Of a stretch of 41,290 nucleotides of DNA, positions 30,936-39,312 are shown piece after piece. Made by a program: the position numbers and the translations under genes. The notes below the pieces were generated by a model. It saw nothing but the letters and a program-made list of their open reading frames with translations. It ran no database searches and was not told the DNA's origin. This stretch comes from Chitinophagaceae bacterium (lineage in GTDB: Bacteria > Bacteroidota > Bacteroidia > Chitinophagales > Chitinophagaceae). The stretch lies in the NCBI GenBank assembly GCA_014379965.1, contig JACMKU010000219.1, positions 1 to 41,290 of the forward strand, in the 5' to 3' direction. Position 1 is the stretch's first letter. Every line of letters begins with the position of its first letter.

Positions 30936-30956
30936 TTCTTGTAGTTTTCACAAGAA
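30936..30956. promoter_or_regulatory. Hairpin directly upstream of the haloperoxidase-like start
   Basis: TTCTTGT (30936-30942) pairs perfectly with ACAAGAA (30950-30956) around a 7-base loop, one base from the start codon. It could be an operator dyad or a translation-blocking hairpin. The gap 30935-31308 otherwise holds the palindromic element at 31016-31240 and no recognisable gene. Confidence 0.4.
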
Positions 30957-31015
30957 TAAACAGAAAGACTGTCCGATTTTGACGTTGTCAACAGACGGCG
31001 GACTGTGGTATACGA

Positions 31016-31240
31016 ACGACGTTTTTGGGCGTCAGTTATGGTTCGTCACACTCAGACTGTTCCGTCATTGCGAGGCCTAGTTCATTTTCTATTGTTGGAG
31101 ACTTCAATAGGCCGAAGCAATCTCCTCGAATTAAGGAGTTTGCTTCGGGACCTCCGAACACCATGAATTTTGATTGGTCGCTTTGGTCCCTCGCAAGGAC
31201 GGCAGCGTGGGGCGTGACCCATAACCCAAAACCCGTCATT
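31016..31240. repeat. MITE-like nested palindromic element
   Basis: The element folds on itself in nested segments. Outermost, about 31017-31041 pairs imperfectly with 31210-31238. Next, CCGTCATTGCGAGG (near 31062) pairs with CCTCGCAAGGACGG. Innermost, CCGAAGCAATCTCC (near 31112) pairs with GGAGTTTGCTTCGG across a 9-base loop. The words CGTCATTGCGAGG and GAAGCAATC belong to a palindromic repeat type that I recall as interspersed in unrelated bacterial genomes. Both strands are open for 60-75 codons only because of the symmetry; these are not genes. It lies between divergent genes. Confidence 0.75.
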
Positions 31241-31308
31241 CGTTTACTTTAAACCACCTTCTATCGTCCTCAACAATTATTCCCGACATTTAGCACTTAA
31301 TTCGCTTA

Positions 31309-32346
31309 ATGATTAAAGGGTTCGAGTGGAAACGTTTTATGTTTTATGTTTGGGTGGGCTTGGCCTTCCTTATCATAAGGATATTAGCTGACACCTCTGC
31401 CTATCCGGATACGGCTACGCCACGGGTATTTAATAATCTCTGGCGCATCATTTATATCGTCATCGTCAATTTCCTCCTATTCGAATACTCCATTCCGAGA
31501 CTAAGCCGGAAGAAGATTGGTAAATCCATTCTCCTGATTATCGCTCATATTTTTCTTTATTCATGGGGATTGTATGTCTGGCGGGAGATCGGCCTGGTGA
31601 CCGGCGTGTATACGTCCCTCGCAGAATTCGAATCACCTGAGCAGAACGCGGCGACACAGATGGCATATAGCATGCAGTCGTTTATCTTCTTCTTTATCAT
31701 CAAGCACATCTATGATTATATAAAACTCCGACAGGCGGCACAACAACTGCGTATCGAGAAGCAGCAGGCGGAGTTGAACTACCTTAAATCGCAAACGAAT
31801 CCGCATTTCCTGTTCAACACCCTTAATAATATCTATTCGTTAGCGAGGGATAAATCGGACCTGGCACCGGAGTCCATACTGCGGCTCTCGAAGATCCTTC
31901 GATTCATGTTGTACGAGACGAGTGGGGATTACATCAGCATCGAACAGGAGGTGAAGATCATTAACGACTATATTGCATTGGAGAAACTACGGTATGACGA
32001 TTCATTACGCGTAAATTTCATGTACGACGTCGAGAATATGAACCAACCGGTACCTCCATTGTTGCTAATACCGCTCGTGGAGAACGCATTCAAGCACGGA
32101 GTATCTGAGACGAGAGGCAGGCCGTTTGTAGAGATTCGTCTATCCGCGACTTATTCGCAGTTGTTATTCGTTGTGAAGAATTCGATGGAGGATGCCATTC
32201 CGGAAAGCGGCGTGAAGGAAAATATCGGGCTGTCCAACCTGCGTCGGCAACTGGAATTGCTATATACCAATCACAGTCTTGTTGTGAGTCATGATGGATC
32301 GACGTTCACGACAACTTTAAAGATCAATCTTCGGAGTCATGTCTAA
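31309..32346 (+). CDS. LytS/YehU-type sensor histidine kinase
   Basis: The 345-residue membrane kinase has four hydrophobic segments (about 11-27, 45-58, 72-92, 122-136), a short coiled linker, then the His_kinase domain with phospho-acceptor H166 in NPHFLFNTLNNIYSL. An ATPase domain follows with N-box N259 in IPLVENAFKHG and a G-box near NIGLSNLRRQLELLY. It lacks a large sensory domain, so the signal is likely sensed in the membrane. It overlaps the LytTR response-regulator gene by 8 bases, the usual two-component pair in this phylum. Confidence 0.92.
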   Translation: MIKGFEWKRFMFYVWVGLAFLIIRILADTSAYPDTATPRVFNNLWRIIYIVIVNFLLFEYSIPRLSRKKIGKSILLIIAHIFLYSWGLYVWREIGLVTGVYTSLAEFESPEQNAATQMAYSMQSFIFFFIIKHIYDYIKLRQAAQQLRIEKQQAELNYLKSQTNPHFLFNTLNNIYSLARDKSDLAPESILRLSKILRFMLYETSGDYISIEQEVKIINDYIALEKLRYDDSLRVNFMYDVENMNQPVPPLLLIPLVENAFKHGVSETRGRPFVEIRLSATYSQLLFVVKNSMEDAIPESGVKENIGLSNLRRQLELLYTNHSLVVSHDGSTFTTTLKINLRSHV

Positions 32347-33031
32347 GATAAGATGCATCATAGTAGAAGATGAGCCGCTGGCCGTAAAGGTGTTGGTGGA
32401 CTACATCTCGCAAGTTCCCTTCCTGGAGTTAAAGGGATCATTCAAGGATGCGATCCTTGCCTCTGAATTTTTGCGTGATCAGGAGGTAGACCTGATTTTC
32501 CTCGACATCCACTTGCCGAAATTGAAGGGCATGGCGTTCCTGAAGACACTTGCGCATCAGCCGGCAGTCATCATCACGACGGCCTATCATCAATATGCGG
32601 TCGAGGGATTTAGTTTGAATGTGACGGACTATCTATTGAAACCATTCGAGTTCGAGCGTTTCCTTGTGGCAGTGAACAAGGTCAGGTCGGCGGGCAGGGT
32701 AGGAAAGGTGCCTGGTGAGGTGGTCGAGAAGAAGGACTTTATCTTCTTGAACGTACAGAAGAAGAAAGTAAAGATCCAGTTCTCGGAGATCGTTTACATC
32801 GAGAGCCAGCGCGAATACATTCGTATCGTGACGACCAAAGGTGAGTATCTTTCGAAGTTGAGCACGCACGAGATTGAAGAGATGCTGCCGTCGCAACAAT
32901 TTAAGAGAATTCACAGATCATATATCGTCGCAGTCAGCAAGATCGAATCTTATACGGCGGAAGCGGTGGAGGTGAGTGGGGTGTCGGTGCCAGTGGGGAG
33001 GGGGTATAAGGAGGTGCTTGAAGGACTTTGA
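32339..33031 (+). CDS. LytTR-family response regulator
   Basis: The 230-residue protein has a receiver domain (1-118) with acidic pair E10/D11, phospho-acceptor D56 in FLDIHLP and the LLKPFEF lysine. A LytTR DNA-binding domain (about 128-228) follows with YIESQREYIRIVTTKGEYL and FKRIHRSYIVA. It is the partner of the kinase with which it overlaps. LytTR proteins bind paired short sites in promoters; a target cannot be named from this window. A repeat element begins just after the stop. Confidence 0.93.
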   Translation: MSKIRCIIVEDEPLAVKVLVDYISQVPFLELKGSFKDAILASEFLRDQEVDLIFLDIHLPKLKGMAFLKTLAHQPAVIITTAYHQYAVEGFSLNVTDYLLKPFEFERFLVAVNKVRSAGRVGKVPGEVVEKKDFIFLNVQKKKVKIQFSEIVYIESQREYIRIVTTKGEYLSKLSTHEIEEMLPSQQFKRIHRSYIVAVSKIESYTAEAVEVSGVSVPVGRGYKEVLEGL

Positions 33032-33040
33032 GGAGTGTGG

Positions 33041-33196
33041 GTCCCCTCGCTCCCGCTCTCTTTCTCGCTCTGTTTCTGTTCCTGTTTCTATTCCTGTTCC
33101 TGTTATCTATTTCTCTTCCTACCAATCTTTCTTGAAAATTAGAGCGAGAAACAGAGCGAGAGCGGGGAAGAGAAAGCAGAAACAGAAGCAGGGGCC
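33041..33196. repeat. Inverted repeat g (CTCGCTCTGTTTCT words)
   Basis: The left part (33041-33117) is built of CTCGCTC and TTTCTGTTCC words. The right part (33141-33196) is built of GAGCGAGAAACAG and GAAGCAG words, the complement. Pairing is by word rather than base for base. It starts within about 10 bases of the LytTR stop. The rest of the gap to 33267 shows no promoter that I can support. Confidence 0.7.
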
Positions 33197-33267
33197 GAAC
33201 CCAGCCAGCCCCAATTCACTTTTATTTAAGAACATCATACCGTATATTGAGTCAACAATTTTTCACC

Positions 33268-33819
33268 ATGAAAATCTCAGTTCTCCTTCTTTTCCTACTT
33301 ATTGCCAGCAAAAGCAACTCTCAGGCACTAAGTATTCCCCGAAGTGACTTGGCAGACGGATACTACAGAGGTCATAGCTTCATGATGGCGGGATATGTAA
33401 GAGTGTCAAATGATACCGCGATAGCCGATTTTATTCAATTAGACAAAATGCCGAGAGATTTGCATACTGACACGTTGTTTTACGACGCGGTAGAAGAAAC
33501 ATGGAAGGGAAAGACGGCACGACTCTACAAGAAAGGAAGAACATGGCGAATAGAGAACGAAATGCCCTGGTTTGCCGCAAGAATGAAGATTAAAGAAGAC
33601 GAAAAGGTATATAAGAGCCAGATAAATATTCAAAAGAATCTTGCCCTGGAGCGTAAAGGCTATGAGGAATACTTCAAGGAGAAGGGATCAACAGTAGAAG
33701 CTACTCAACAATATGGGGCCGTAAGAAAAAAATTCGATATCTATCAACTCGCCACTACGCTTACCCATGCGGAGTTCCTTGTAGAGTATGCAAAGTTTAA
33801 GGCGGCGTTGAGGGAGTAA
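33268..33819 (+). CDS. Secreted protein of unknown function
   Basis: The 183-residue protein has a clear signal peptide (MKISVLLLFLLIASKSNSQA) that fixes the start at the ATG at 33268 rather than the TTG at 33247. The mature part is rich in Lys, Glu and Tyr, with short stretches typical of small beta folds (MMAGYVRVSNDTAIADF, YKKGRTWRIENEM) followed by a helical C-terminus. I do not recognise a family. The stop is immediately followed by repeat element h. It is convergent with the thioredoxin gene. Confidence 0.65.
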   Translation: MKISVLLLFLLIASKSNSQALSIPRSDLADGYYRGHSFMMAGYVRVSNDTAIADFIQLDKMPRDLHTDTLFYDAVEETWKGKTARLYKKGRTWRIENEMPWFAARMKIKEDEKVYKSQINIQKNLALERKGYEEYFKEKGSTVEATQQYGAVRKKFDIYQLATTLTHAEFLVEYAKFKAALRE

Positions 33820-33932
33820 GAGTTTAACGGTTTAATAGTTTAATAGTTTAAGGGTTTTCAAAACAGAAGTGCAACCACGATAATCAGAACCATTAAACTT
33901 TTAAACCATTAAACTCTTAGGCCGTTAAACTC
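33820..33932. repeat. Inverted repeat h (TTTAATAGTTT words), copy of the core of element c
   Basis: The left arm (33820-33856) starts at the last base of the upstream stop codon and the right arm (33888-33932) pairs with it, allowing an 8-base length difference. The centre (33853-33891) shares GGTT, TCAA-ACAG and AATCAGAACC with element c at 17464-17503; the last two are separated by 15 bases in both. The right arm supplies the final codons (SLTA and stop) of the thioredoxin gene. Confidence 0.85.
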
Positions 33933-34234
33933 GAATCAACCGCTCTCAAAAGCCCCGCCTTATCAACCATCCCCGAATGCCTCCACACAATCTGTCCGTT
34001 TTTGAAGATCGCGAAAGTGGGAACGGCCTGCACCTGGTACTTATTCGCCGCGGCAACCGCCTTGTCGATATTCACTTTCACCACGCGGACTTTTCCTTTC
34101 AGGCTATCCGCCACTTCTTTAATGATAGGATTCATCGCCTTGCAGGGTCCGCACCAGTCGGCATAGAAATCAACCAGCACGGGGGTTGATGAACCGATGA
34201 TCTGATCAAATGTTTCTTTTACTTGTTCCATCAT
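33917..34234 (-). CDS. Thioredoxin
   Basis: The 105-residue thioredoxin fold has the classical redox site WCGPC (C28, C31) in FYADWCGPCKAM, then the cis-proline block AVPTFAIFKNG and a C-terminal helix. There is no signal peptide, so it reduces disulfides in the cytoplasm. The start shares one base with the stop of the DnaJ-like gene (TAATG), implying coupled translation of a chaperone and a thiol reductant. The last four residues are encoded by a repeat arm. Confidence 0.95.
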   Translation of the reverse strand: MMEQVKETFDQIIGSSTPVLVDFYADWCGPCKAMNPIIKEVADSLKGKVRVVKVNIDKAVAAANKYQVQAVPTFAIFKNGQIVWRHSGMVDKAGLLRAVDSSLTA

Positions 34235-35145
34235 TACTTATTATTAGTTTTTTCAAGTTGCATTTTTTTCAGTTTCTCAAAAACCTGTCGTTCCTCGTCG
34301 GATAGTTGTTGCGGAACGGCAACTTTCAATTGAACATAAAGATCACCATATGCACTAGCCTGTCCGTTTACCGGCATGCCTTTTCCTTTAATACGAATCG
34401 AAGTGTCGTTTTGGGAACCGGCAGGGATATTCACCTTTATCTTGCCGCTGAGTGTATCTATGATCTTCTCGCCTCCAAGTACCGCTGTGTAGAGATCCAC
34501 GGTTGCGTTTGCATAGAGGTCATCGCCCTTCCTTGAGAATACAGGGTGCGGTATGACTTTTATTTGCACATAGAGATCGCCACGATGATCCTTGTTGCTG
34601 CCATTGGCACCTTTGTTCCTGATACGTAATCGCTGCCCGTCGTATGCTCCAGGTCGGATTGATATTCTTAGTTTTTCATCGTGCACCTGTATGATCCGTT
34701 CCGCGCCTTTATAGGCCTCGTCGAGTGTGACGGCGGCCTCTGCTTCGTAATCATGGCCCCTGAATGCCTGGCTCGATTGTCCCTGACCACGCCGGCCACT
34801 CCGCCTTCCAAAGAATGCTTCGAAGAAATCGGAAGCTCCACTACCGCCATCGCCGCCGAAGAGGTCACTGAAATCTCCCTCGTACTGGTAACTTCCTCCG
34901 CCGGGACCTTCCTGTTGAACGCGATTCCAATTTGCACCGAGTTCATCATACTTCTTTCGCTTCTCCGGATCGCCGAGTACTTCATTGGCCTCATTGATCA
35001 GCTTGAATTTTTCCTCTTCCGCTTTGTTGCCAGGGTTCTTATCTGGGTGATGTTTCACCGCGAGTTTACGAAACGCTTTCTTGATCTCGTCTTGCGAGGC
35101 TTTCTTGTCGACGCCGAGGACTTTATAATAATCTTGATACTCCAC
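34234..35145 (-). CDS. CbpA-type DnaJ co-chaperone
   Basis: The 303-residue protein has an N-terminal J domain with H33-P34-D35 (KHHPDKNPG), a Gly/Phe-rich linker ([22 protein letters not shown]), and the two C-terminal substrate-binding beta domains ([39 protein letters not shown]). The zinc-finger CxxCxGxG repeats of DnaJ proper are absent, so it is the CbpA class, which stimulates DnaK. The start is GTG at 35145, which gives the usual (M)[10 protein letters not shown]. It is followed by and coupled to thioredoxin. Confidence 0.92.
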   Translation of the reverse strand: MEYQDYYKVLGVDKKASQDEIKKAFRKLAVKHHPDKNPGNKAEEEKFKLINEANEVLGDPEKRKKYDELGANWNRVQQEGPGGGSYQYEGDFSDLFGGDGGSGASDFFEAFFGRRSGRRGQGQSSQAFRGHDYEAEAAVTLDEAYKGAERIIQVHDEKLRISIRPGAYDGQRLRIRNKGANGSNKDHRGDLYVQIKVIPHPVFSRKGDDLYANATVDLYTAVLGGEKIIDTLSGKIKVNIPAGSQNDTSIRIKGKGMPVNGQASAYGDLYVQLKVAVPQQLSDEERQVFEKLKKMQLEKTNNK

Positions 35146-35154
35146 CAGGGGTTA

Positions 35155-35330
35155 CGAGTTATGGGTTATGAGTTAAGAGTTTGCTCTATTCATTTATTAT
35201 GCAAAATCTGTGCTCCATTGAGTTTATGGCGGAACTTCTACAATTATGGCTGGGAGTTTCACTCAAAGGCGCAAAGCCGCACAGTTCCCCAGGAACGTCA
35301 GACAGTTTCAACTGAAGGGCACCCACCGGC
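35155..35330. other. Remnant repeat words upstream of the DnaJ-like gene
   Basis: GGGTTATGAGTTA-type words (35155-35190) and a GGCGCAAAGCCGCAC-type word (about 35266-35282) occur singly, without a complementary arm. They look like half-elements of the inverted-repeat class seen elsewhere in the window. No gene or clear promoter is visible. Confidence 0.4.
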
Positions 35331-35343
35331 GGGGGAAGTTCCT

Positions 35344-35835
35344 TTAATCGGCTGACGAAAAATGTAGCTGTGAGATGGACCTTTGATAACGATAAAAGTT
35401 CCTTAATCTGTTTCTTGAAGTGGTATTGGAGAACGAACCTCGCGGAAACCACAACGACAACCAGTGCAGCCAAGATGAAAAGGAATAGTGTCCCTGATTT
35501 CTGATTAGTTGATAAATGGTGATGGCTACTACCAACAACATTATGCTAGTGTAAATTGCTTTTGTATGTCGAGCCAGCCAGTTAGGAAGGTATATATCGA
35601 AATTGTCCTTCATTGAGGAGGAATAGTTCCGCGCGATTAATGTCAAAGGGCAAACGTTCTTAAAGAGCAATAGAATGCCACCCTCTAAAGCGACAAGGCC
35701 ATAACCCACCCAGAGACAAGTATCCAGCCGATTGCTGATTGCGGCCCAGAGCATGTAGAAGATCACACCATTGAAAAATATCCATATGAACGTATGAAGC
35801 AGTTTGAGGAGAATGAGCTTGGTGTTGTTTTCCAT
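35344..35835 (-). CDS. Small membrane protein with an odd C-terminal tail
   Basis: The protein is 163 residues from the ATG at 35835. It has three hydrophobic segments (about 6-30, 42-60, 92-112), with YSSSMKDNFDIYLPNWLARH between the second and third. I recognise it as a conserved Bacteroidota membrane protein without known function. The last 50 residues (after IYQLIRNQ) are Ser/Arg/Trp-rich and unlike a membrane protein. In the next frame the same DNA reads LFLFILAALVVVVVSARFVL, a good membrane helix. A frameshift or loss of the normal stop near 35500 is possible. Confidence 0.6.
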   Translation of the reverse strand: MENNTKLILLKLLHTFIWIFFNGVIFYMLWAAISNRLDTCLWVGYGLVALEGGILLLFKNVCPLTLIARNYSSSMKDNFDIYLPNWLARHTKAIYTSIMLLVVAITIYQLIRNQGHYSFSSWLHWLSLWFPRGSFSNTTSRNRLRNFYRYQRSISQLHFSSAD

Positions 35836-35840
35836 GGAAA

Positions 35841-35937
35841 GGTTCACGCAAAGGCGCAGAGGCGCAAAGATAGACCTAAGTCTTGCCGTGATTACACCTA
35901 AGATTTAATCTGCGCCTCGTCGACTTTGCGTGAAACC
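35841..35937. repeat. Inverted repeat j (CACGCAAAGGCGC words) in a divergent gap
   Basis: The left arm (35841-35870) and right arm (35909-35937) are complementary over about 29 bases, using the GACGCAAAG-type word also seen at 29482 and 37350. The loop is 38 bases. Unlike the others it lies between divergently transcribed genes; the left arm reaches within 6 bases of the start at 35835. The rest of the gap to 36137 contains no gene that I can support. Confidence 0.8.
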
Positions 35938-36137
35938 TCCAATTAGGTAAGGATTTTGATATAAAAATGGGATAATCCTGCCCTTGTCACCTTTTTCATT
36001 CTACTCACTCTAAAACACTGACCATGGTAAACCATTATCGTACGACTAACATGAAACGAGGGATGATTGATCCCCAGGGTACGGGCACAGAGAGATTATC
36101 ATATCCAACTGCAGCAGGTAAGCAAGGTAAAATCTGG

Positions 36138-37340
36138 ATGATGAGGGCGGTTTTTTTGAAGTTGCTTTTCGCTGCTGCAATTGCCGCGCTTCTTGGTGCA
36201 TCCTCTGCCTCTGCACAGGAGGACACTGCCTGCATGATAAAGTCCAAGGCCGGGCCGCTGAAAATCGAGCGACTCGCCACTTTGGAGGAACCTTGGGGAA
36301 TGACGTTCCTACCCGATGGGCGTTTGTTGGTTACGGAGAAACCAGGACGCATGCGAATTTATTCAGATGGGAAGGTATCGGATCCAGTTAGTGGTGTGCC
36401 CGCCGTAGTGTATCACGAGCAGGGAGGGTTGCTGGATGTAGAAGTGAGTCCTGACTTTGCAACAAACGGTTTGGTATATCTATACTATGTAGAAGCGGCC
36501 GAGAATCAGCCGAATGTAGGCGGGGACATAAAGGATGCACGCCTGGGGCCATACCAGGATTTGAAGGATAACGTATTGAAAGGAGGCGCAGTGGCCTGCG
36601 GCCGCCTGGTGAATAATGGATTAGTCGATGTGAAAGTGATATGGCGACAGGTACCAAAGACTATCGCACGTAATCACTTCGGTGGACGGTTGGTGTTTGC
36701 ACCGGATGGACTGTTGTTCATCACCTCTGGTGACCGGCAGCGGTTCGAACCAGCGCAGGAGACTATGGGTAACCTTGGAAAGGTTGTTCGCATAAAAGCG
36801 GATGGTTCGATTCCACGCGACAATCCATACGCGAATAGCAAGAGTATGAGGCAGGATATCTGGTCACTCGGTCATCGTAATCCATTGGGTGCAGCGATCA
36901 ACCCGGCGACGAGTAGGCTGTGGATGCATGAGATGGGTCCCAAGAATGGCGACGAGATCAATACACCGGAGAAAGGCAAGAACTATGGCTGGCCGGTTGT
37001 GAGCAATGGCGATCATTATGATGGCACCAAGATCCCGGATCACGCGACACGACCACAGTATACCGGTCCGCTCACGTATTGGTATCCGGCCATATCTCCA
37101 TCAGGAATGATCTTCTATAGAGGAACGAGATTCAAGGACTGGAATGGAAATGTATTAATCGGTGGTCTCTCCTCGGAGGCGTTGATAAGACTAACCTTGG
37201 ATGGAAACAATATAAAATCCGAAGAAAGAATAAACCTTAACAAACGAATCCGCGACGTGATCCAGGCACCCGATGGCGCCGTGTGGCTGTTGACCGATTA
37301 CAAAGACGGTGAGTTGCTTAGAGTCACCCCGATTCGATAA
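36138..37340 (+). CDS. PQQ-dependent sugar dehydrogenase-like protein (GSDH family)
   Basis: This is a soluble aldose-dehydrogenase-type six-bladed propeller of about 400 residues. Family blocks are EPWGMTFLPDGRLLVTEKPG, GGLLDVEVSPDF, NHFGGRLVFAPDGLLFIT, IWSLGHRNPLGAAINP, EMGPKNGDEIN and GKNYGWPVVS. These residues form the PQQ and calcium site in relatives such as YliI. The ATG at 36138 starts a signal peptide (MMRAVFLKLLF to SSASAQ). The frame is open to 36024, but the upstream part is not signal-like. The alanine-rich signal peptide is more proteobacterial in style than its neighbours, a possible sign of transfer. No PQQ synthesis genes are in the window. Confidence 0.85.
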   Translation: MMRAVFLKLLFAAAIAALLGASSASAQEDTACMIKSKAGPLKIERLATLEEPWGMTFLPDGRLLVTEKPGRMRIYSDGKVSDPVSGVPAVVYHEQGGLLDVEVSPDFATNGLVYLYYVEAAENQPNVGGDIKDARLGPYQDLKDNVLKGGAVACGRLVNNGLVDVKVIWRQVPKTIARNHFGGRLVFAPDGLLFITSGDRQRFEPAQETMGNLGKVVRIKADGSIPRDNPYANSKSMRQDIWSLGHRNPLGAAINPATSRLWMHEMGPKNGDEINTPEKGKNYGWPVVSNGDHYDGTKIPDHATRPQYTGPLTYWYPAISPSGMIFYRGTRFKDWNGNVLIGGLSSEALIRLTLDGNNIKSEERINLNKRIRDVIQAPDGAVWLLTDYKDGELLRVTPIR

Positions 37341-37349
37341 AGAGTTTGT

Positions 37350-37512
37350 TTTCACGCAAAGACGCAAAGATTCGCAAAGCCGCAAAGATTTTCCGTTTAG
37401 GCGCAAGTCAACACTGCCAAAACGTAAACGACAGTTTTGCGGCTTCGCGAATCTTTGCGTCTTTGCGAGAAACCCTTGCGAGAAACTCTGCGCCTTTGCG
37501 TCTCTGCGTTAG
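37350..37512. repeat. Inverted repeat k (GACGCAAAG words)
   Basis: The arms 37350-37386 and 37435-37472 are complementary over about 37 bases with only two or three mismatches; the loop is 48 bases. A further GCGCCTTTGCGTCTCTGCG copy follows to 37512 without a partner. It begins 9 bases after the dehydrogenase stop. The remainder of the 322-base gap (37513-37662) shows no gene; open frames across it are artefacts of the repeat. Confidence 0.88.
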
Positions 37513-37662
37513 ACCTATTTCCACTAAATCTGTCGGGATCTGTAACCAAACCTTCTCATTTGGAGTCATATGGACTTCATGCCATCAGCTTAACACCACT
37601 TTCCGCCTGGATATGTTGGGAATGCTGTCGGCGACTTTGCCTTACCCTTTAAAACTATTTAG

Positions 37663-39312
37663 ATGAAAAATGTTGTTTTGATTTTTGTGTTTTCTCTGTT
37701 ATCGAGTTTGATTTTTTCTCAGCAAAAGGGAATTCCCCAACTTACCTCCGAATTTGATAAACTGCTCTCTGAACAATTCAAATCGAATGAGACGGGAGCT
37801 TCTGTTCTGGTTACCCGAAAAGGCCAGATCATTTATCAAAAAGCTTTCGGGAAGGCCAACCTGGAGTTGAATGTACCGATGCAGGTAGATAATGTGTTCG
37901 GTATCGGATCCATTACCAAACAATTTACTGCGATCGCCATACTTCAATTGATGGAGCAGGGAAAGTTGAAGCTCACGGACGAAATCACCCGGTTTATCCC
38001 AGACTACCCAGCACAGGGGCATAAAATCACAATTGAGCACTTATTAACGCATACATCAGGCATCCAGGACTATTCAAGCCTACAAGACACAACAGGACGG
38101 GGTCGAATAGACTTCACACCCCGCGAGATGGTCGATTACTTTAAGAACAGGCCCATGCGATTCGATCCGGGCACGAAATACGAATACAGCAATTCGGGAT
38201 ATTTTTTACTGGGATATATCATCGAGATAATCTCGGGTAGAACCTATGCGAAATATCTTGAGGACAACTTCTTTAAGCCGATTGACATGACGCATTCGCT
38301 GTATTCAAGTGATAGGCGGATCGTTAAAAACAGAGTTAAGGATTACACGAAGGGGGAAAATGGTTTCGAAAACGCCGACTATGCCAGCGTGACTCAACCT
38401 TATGCAGCGGGATCAATTCTGTCAACAACGGGTGATCTATTCAAATGGCACCAGGCCGTGCTTTCTCATAAATTAGTGACAAAGCAAACGCTTGATAGAG
38501 CATTTACTGGTTACAAATTGGCGGGCGGACAGCAGATAGCCTATGGATACGGGTGGCGCACAGGAGCAGTATATGAAAGCCCTTCCATTTGGCATGGTGG
38601 ATTGATCAATGGGTTTATGTCAATGGTAATTTATTTGCCGAAGGAAGATGTATTCGTCGCGGTGTTCTCTAACTGTGTTTGTAATTCGCCTGAGATCATT
38701 ACTGCAAGGCTGGCTGCCCTCACTGTTGGAAAGCCTCTCGAATACAAAGAAGTACCATTAGTAAAATCAAAGCAACCGGAATACACGGGTGTTTATGAAA
38801 ATCAAAAGGGGCAGGTGCGAATTATTTCCGTGGTAGGGGATAAGTTGAATTCTCAAGTCGGAAGGGCTCCTGGATTCAATTTAAGGGCATACCAGAAGGA
38901 TAGATTCTTCATCGAGCAAGGGTTAACGACGGTTGCATTTTTGAGAAATGACAGGGGAGAAATTGAAAAATTAGTAGTAGAAACTCTCCGCGGAAACGAG
39001 GTATGGAATAAAACCAACAAACCTATCCCAAGTAATGAAGGTATAGCTGTTGATGAAAAGTTATTGGAAACATATACCGGGGAATACCAGGTGACTCCGG
39101 AATTCACATTTGCCATCACCAGAGAACAAGGGCGACTTTTCTTACAAGGTGCAGGTCAGGAGAGGCTTGAACTTTTCGCCGAGACAGAGAGTAAATTCTT
39201 TCTGAAAGTGAATGATACCCAGGTGGAGTTCGTTAAAGACGGTTCTGGCAATGTTATTAAAGCTATAATAAAACAAGGCAACCGGCAGGCCGATGCGAAG
39301 AAAGTTAAGTAG
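37663..39312 (+). CDS. Secreted serine hydrolase of the class C beta-lactamase / DD-peptidase family
   Basis: The 549-residue protein has a signal peptide (1-20, FSQ). The catalytic domain (about 25-350) has S83-x-x-K86 in GIGSITKQFTA, Y175-S-N177 in YEYSNSGY, and H311-G-G313 in place of the KTG motif, which is usual for esterase/peptidase members. HLLTHTSGI is typical. Residues from about 360 on form an extra C-terminal beta-rich region (YTGVYENQKGQVRI, YTGEYQVTPEF repeats) like the DUF3471-type tails of such proteins. It probably cleaves D-amino-acid peptides or esters in the periplasm; resistance to beta-lactams is not implied. Confidence 0.88.
   Translation: MKNVVLIFVFSLLSSLIFSQQKGIPQLTSEFDKLLSEQFKSNETGASVLVTRKGQIIYQKAFGKANLELNVPMQVDNVFGIGSITKQFTAIAILQLMEQGKLKLTDEITRFIPDYPAQGHKITIEHLLTHTSGIQDYSSLQDTTGRGRIDFTPREMVDYFKNRPMRFDPGTKYEYSNSGYFLLGYIIEIISGRTYAKYLEDNFFKPIDMTHSLYSSDRRIVKNRVKDYTKGENGFENADYASVTQPYAAGSILSTTGDLFKWHQAVLSHKLVTKQTLDRAFTGYKLAGGQQIAYGYGWRTGAVYESPSIWHGGLINGFMSMVIYLPKEDVFVAVFSNCVCNSPEIITARLAALTVGKPLEYKEVPLVKSKQPEYTGVYENQKGQVRIISVVGDKLNSQVGRAPGFNLRAYQKDRFFIEQGLTTVAFLRNDRGEIEKLVVETLRGNEVWNKTNKPIPSNEGIAVDEKLLETYTGEYQVTPEFTFAITREQGRLFLQGAGQERLELFAETESKFFLKVNDTQVEFVKDGSGNVIKAIIKQGNRQADAKKVK

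Noticed and set aside
31025..31252. Open frames of 67-75 codons on both strands
   Set aside because: Openness on both strands follows from the palindromic element at 31016-31240; no start signals or protein-like composition.
32934..33347. Arg/Asn-rich and Arg/Lys-rich frames across 33041-33196
   Set aside because: NRNRNRNR-like peptides are translations of the repeat words of element g.
35186..35473. Separate small membrane protein in the alternative frame
   Set aside because: It would need a TTG start inside the upstream gene and continues into repeat words; kept only as a possible frameshift signal.
37309..37666. Overlapping open frames with FTQRRKD- and LCAFASLR-like peptides
   Set aside because: They are read-through of the GACGCAAAG repeat arms in several frames and end in or at the next gene; no coding signature.
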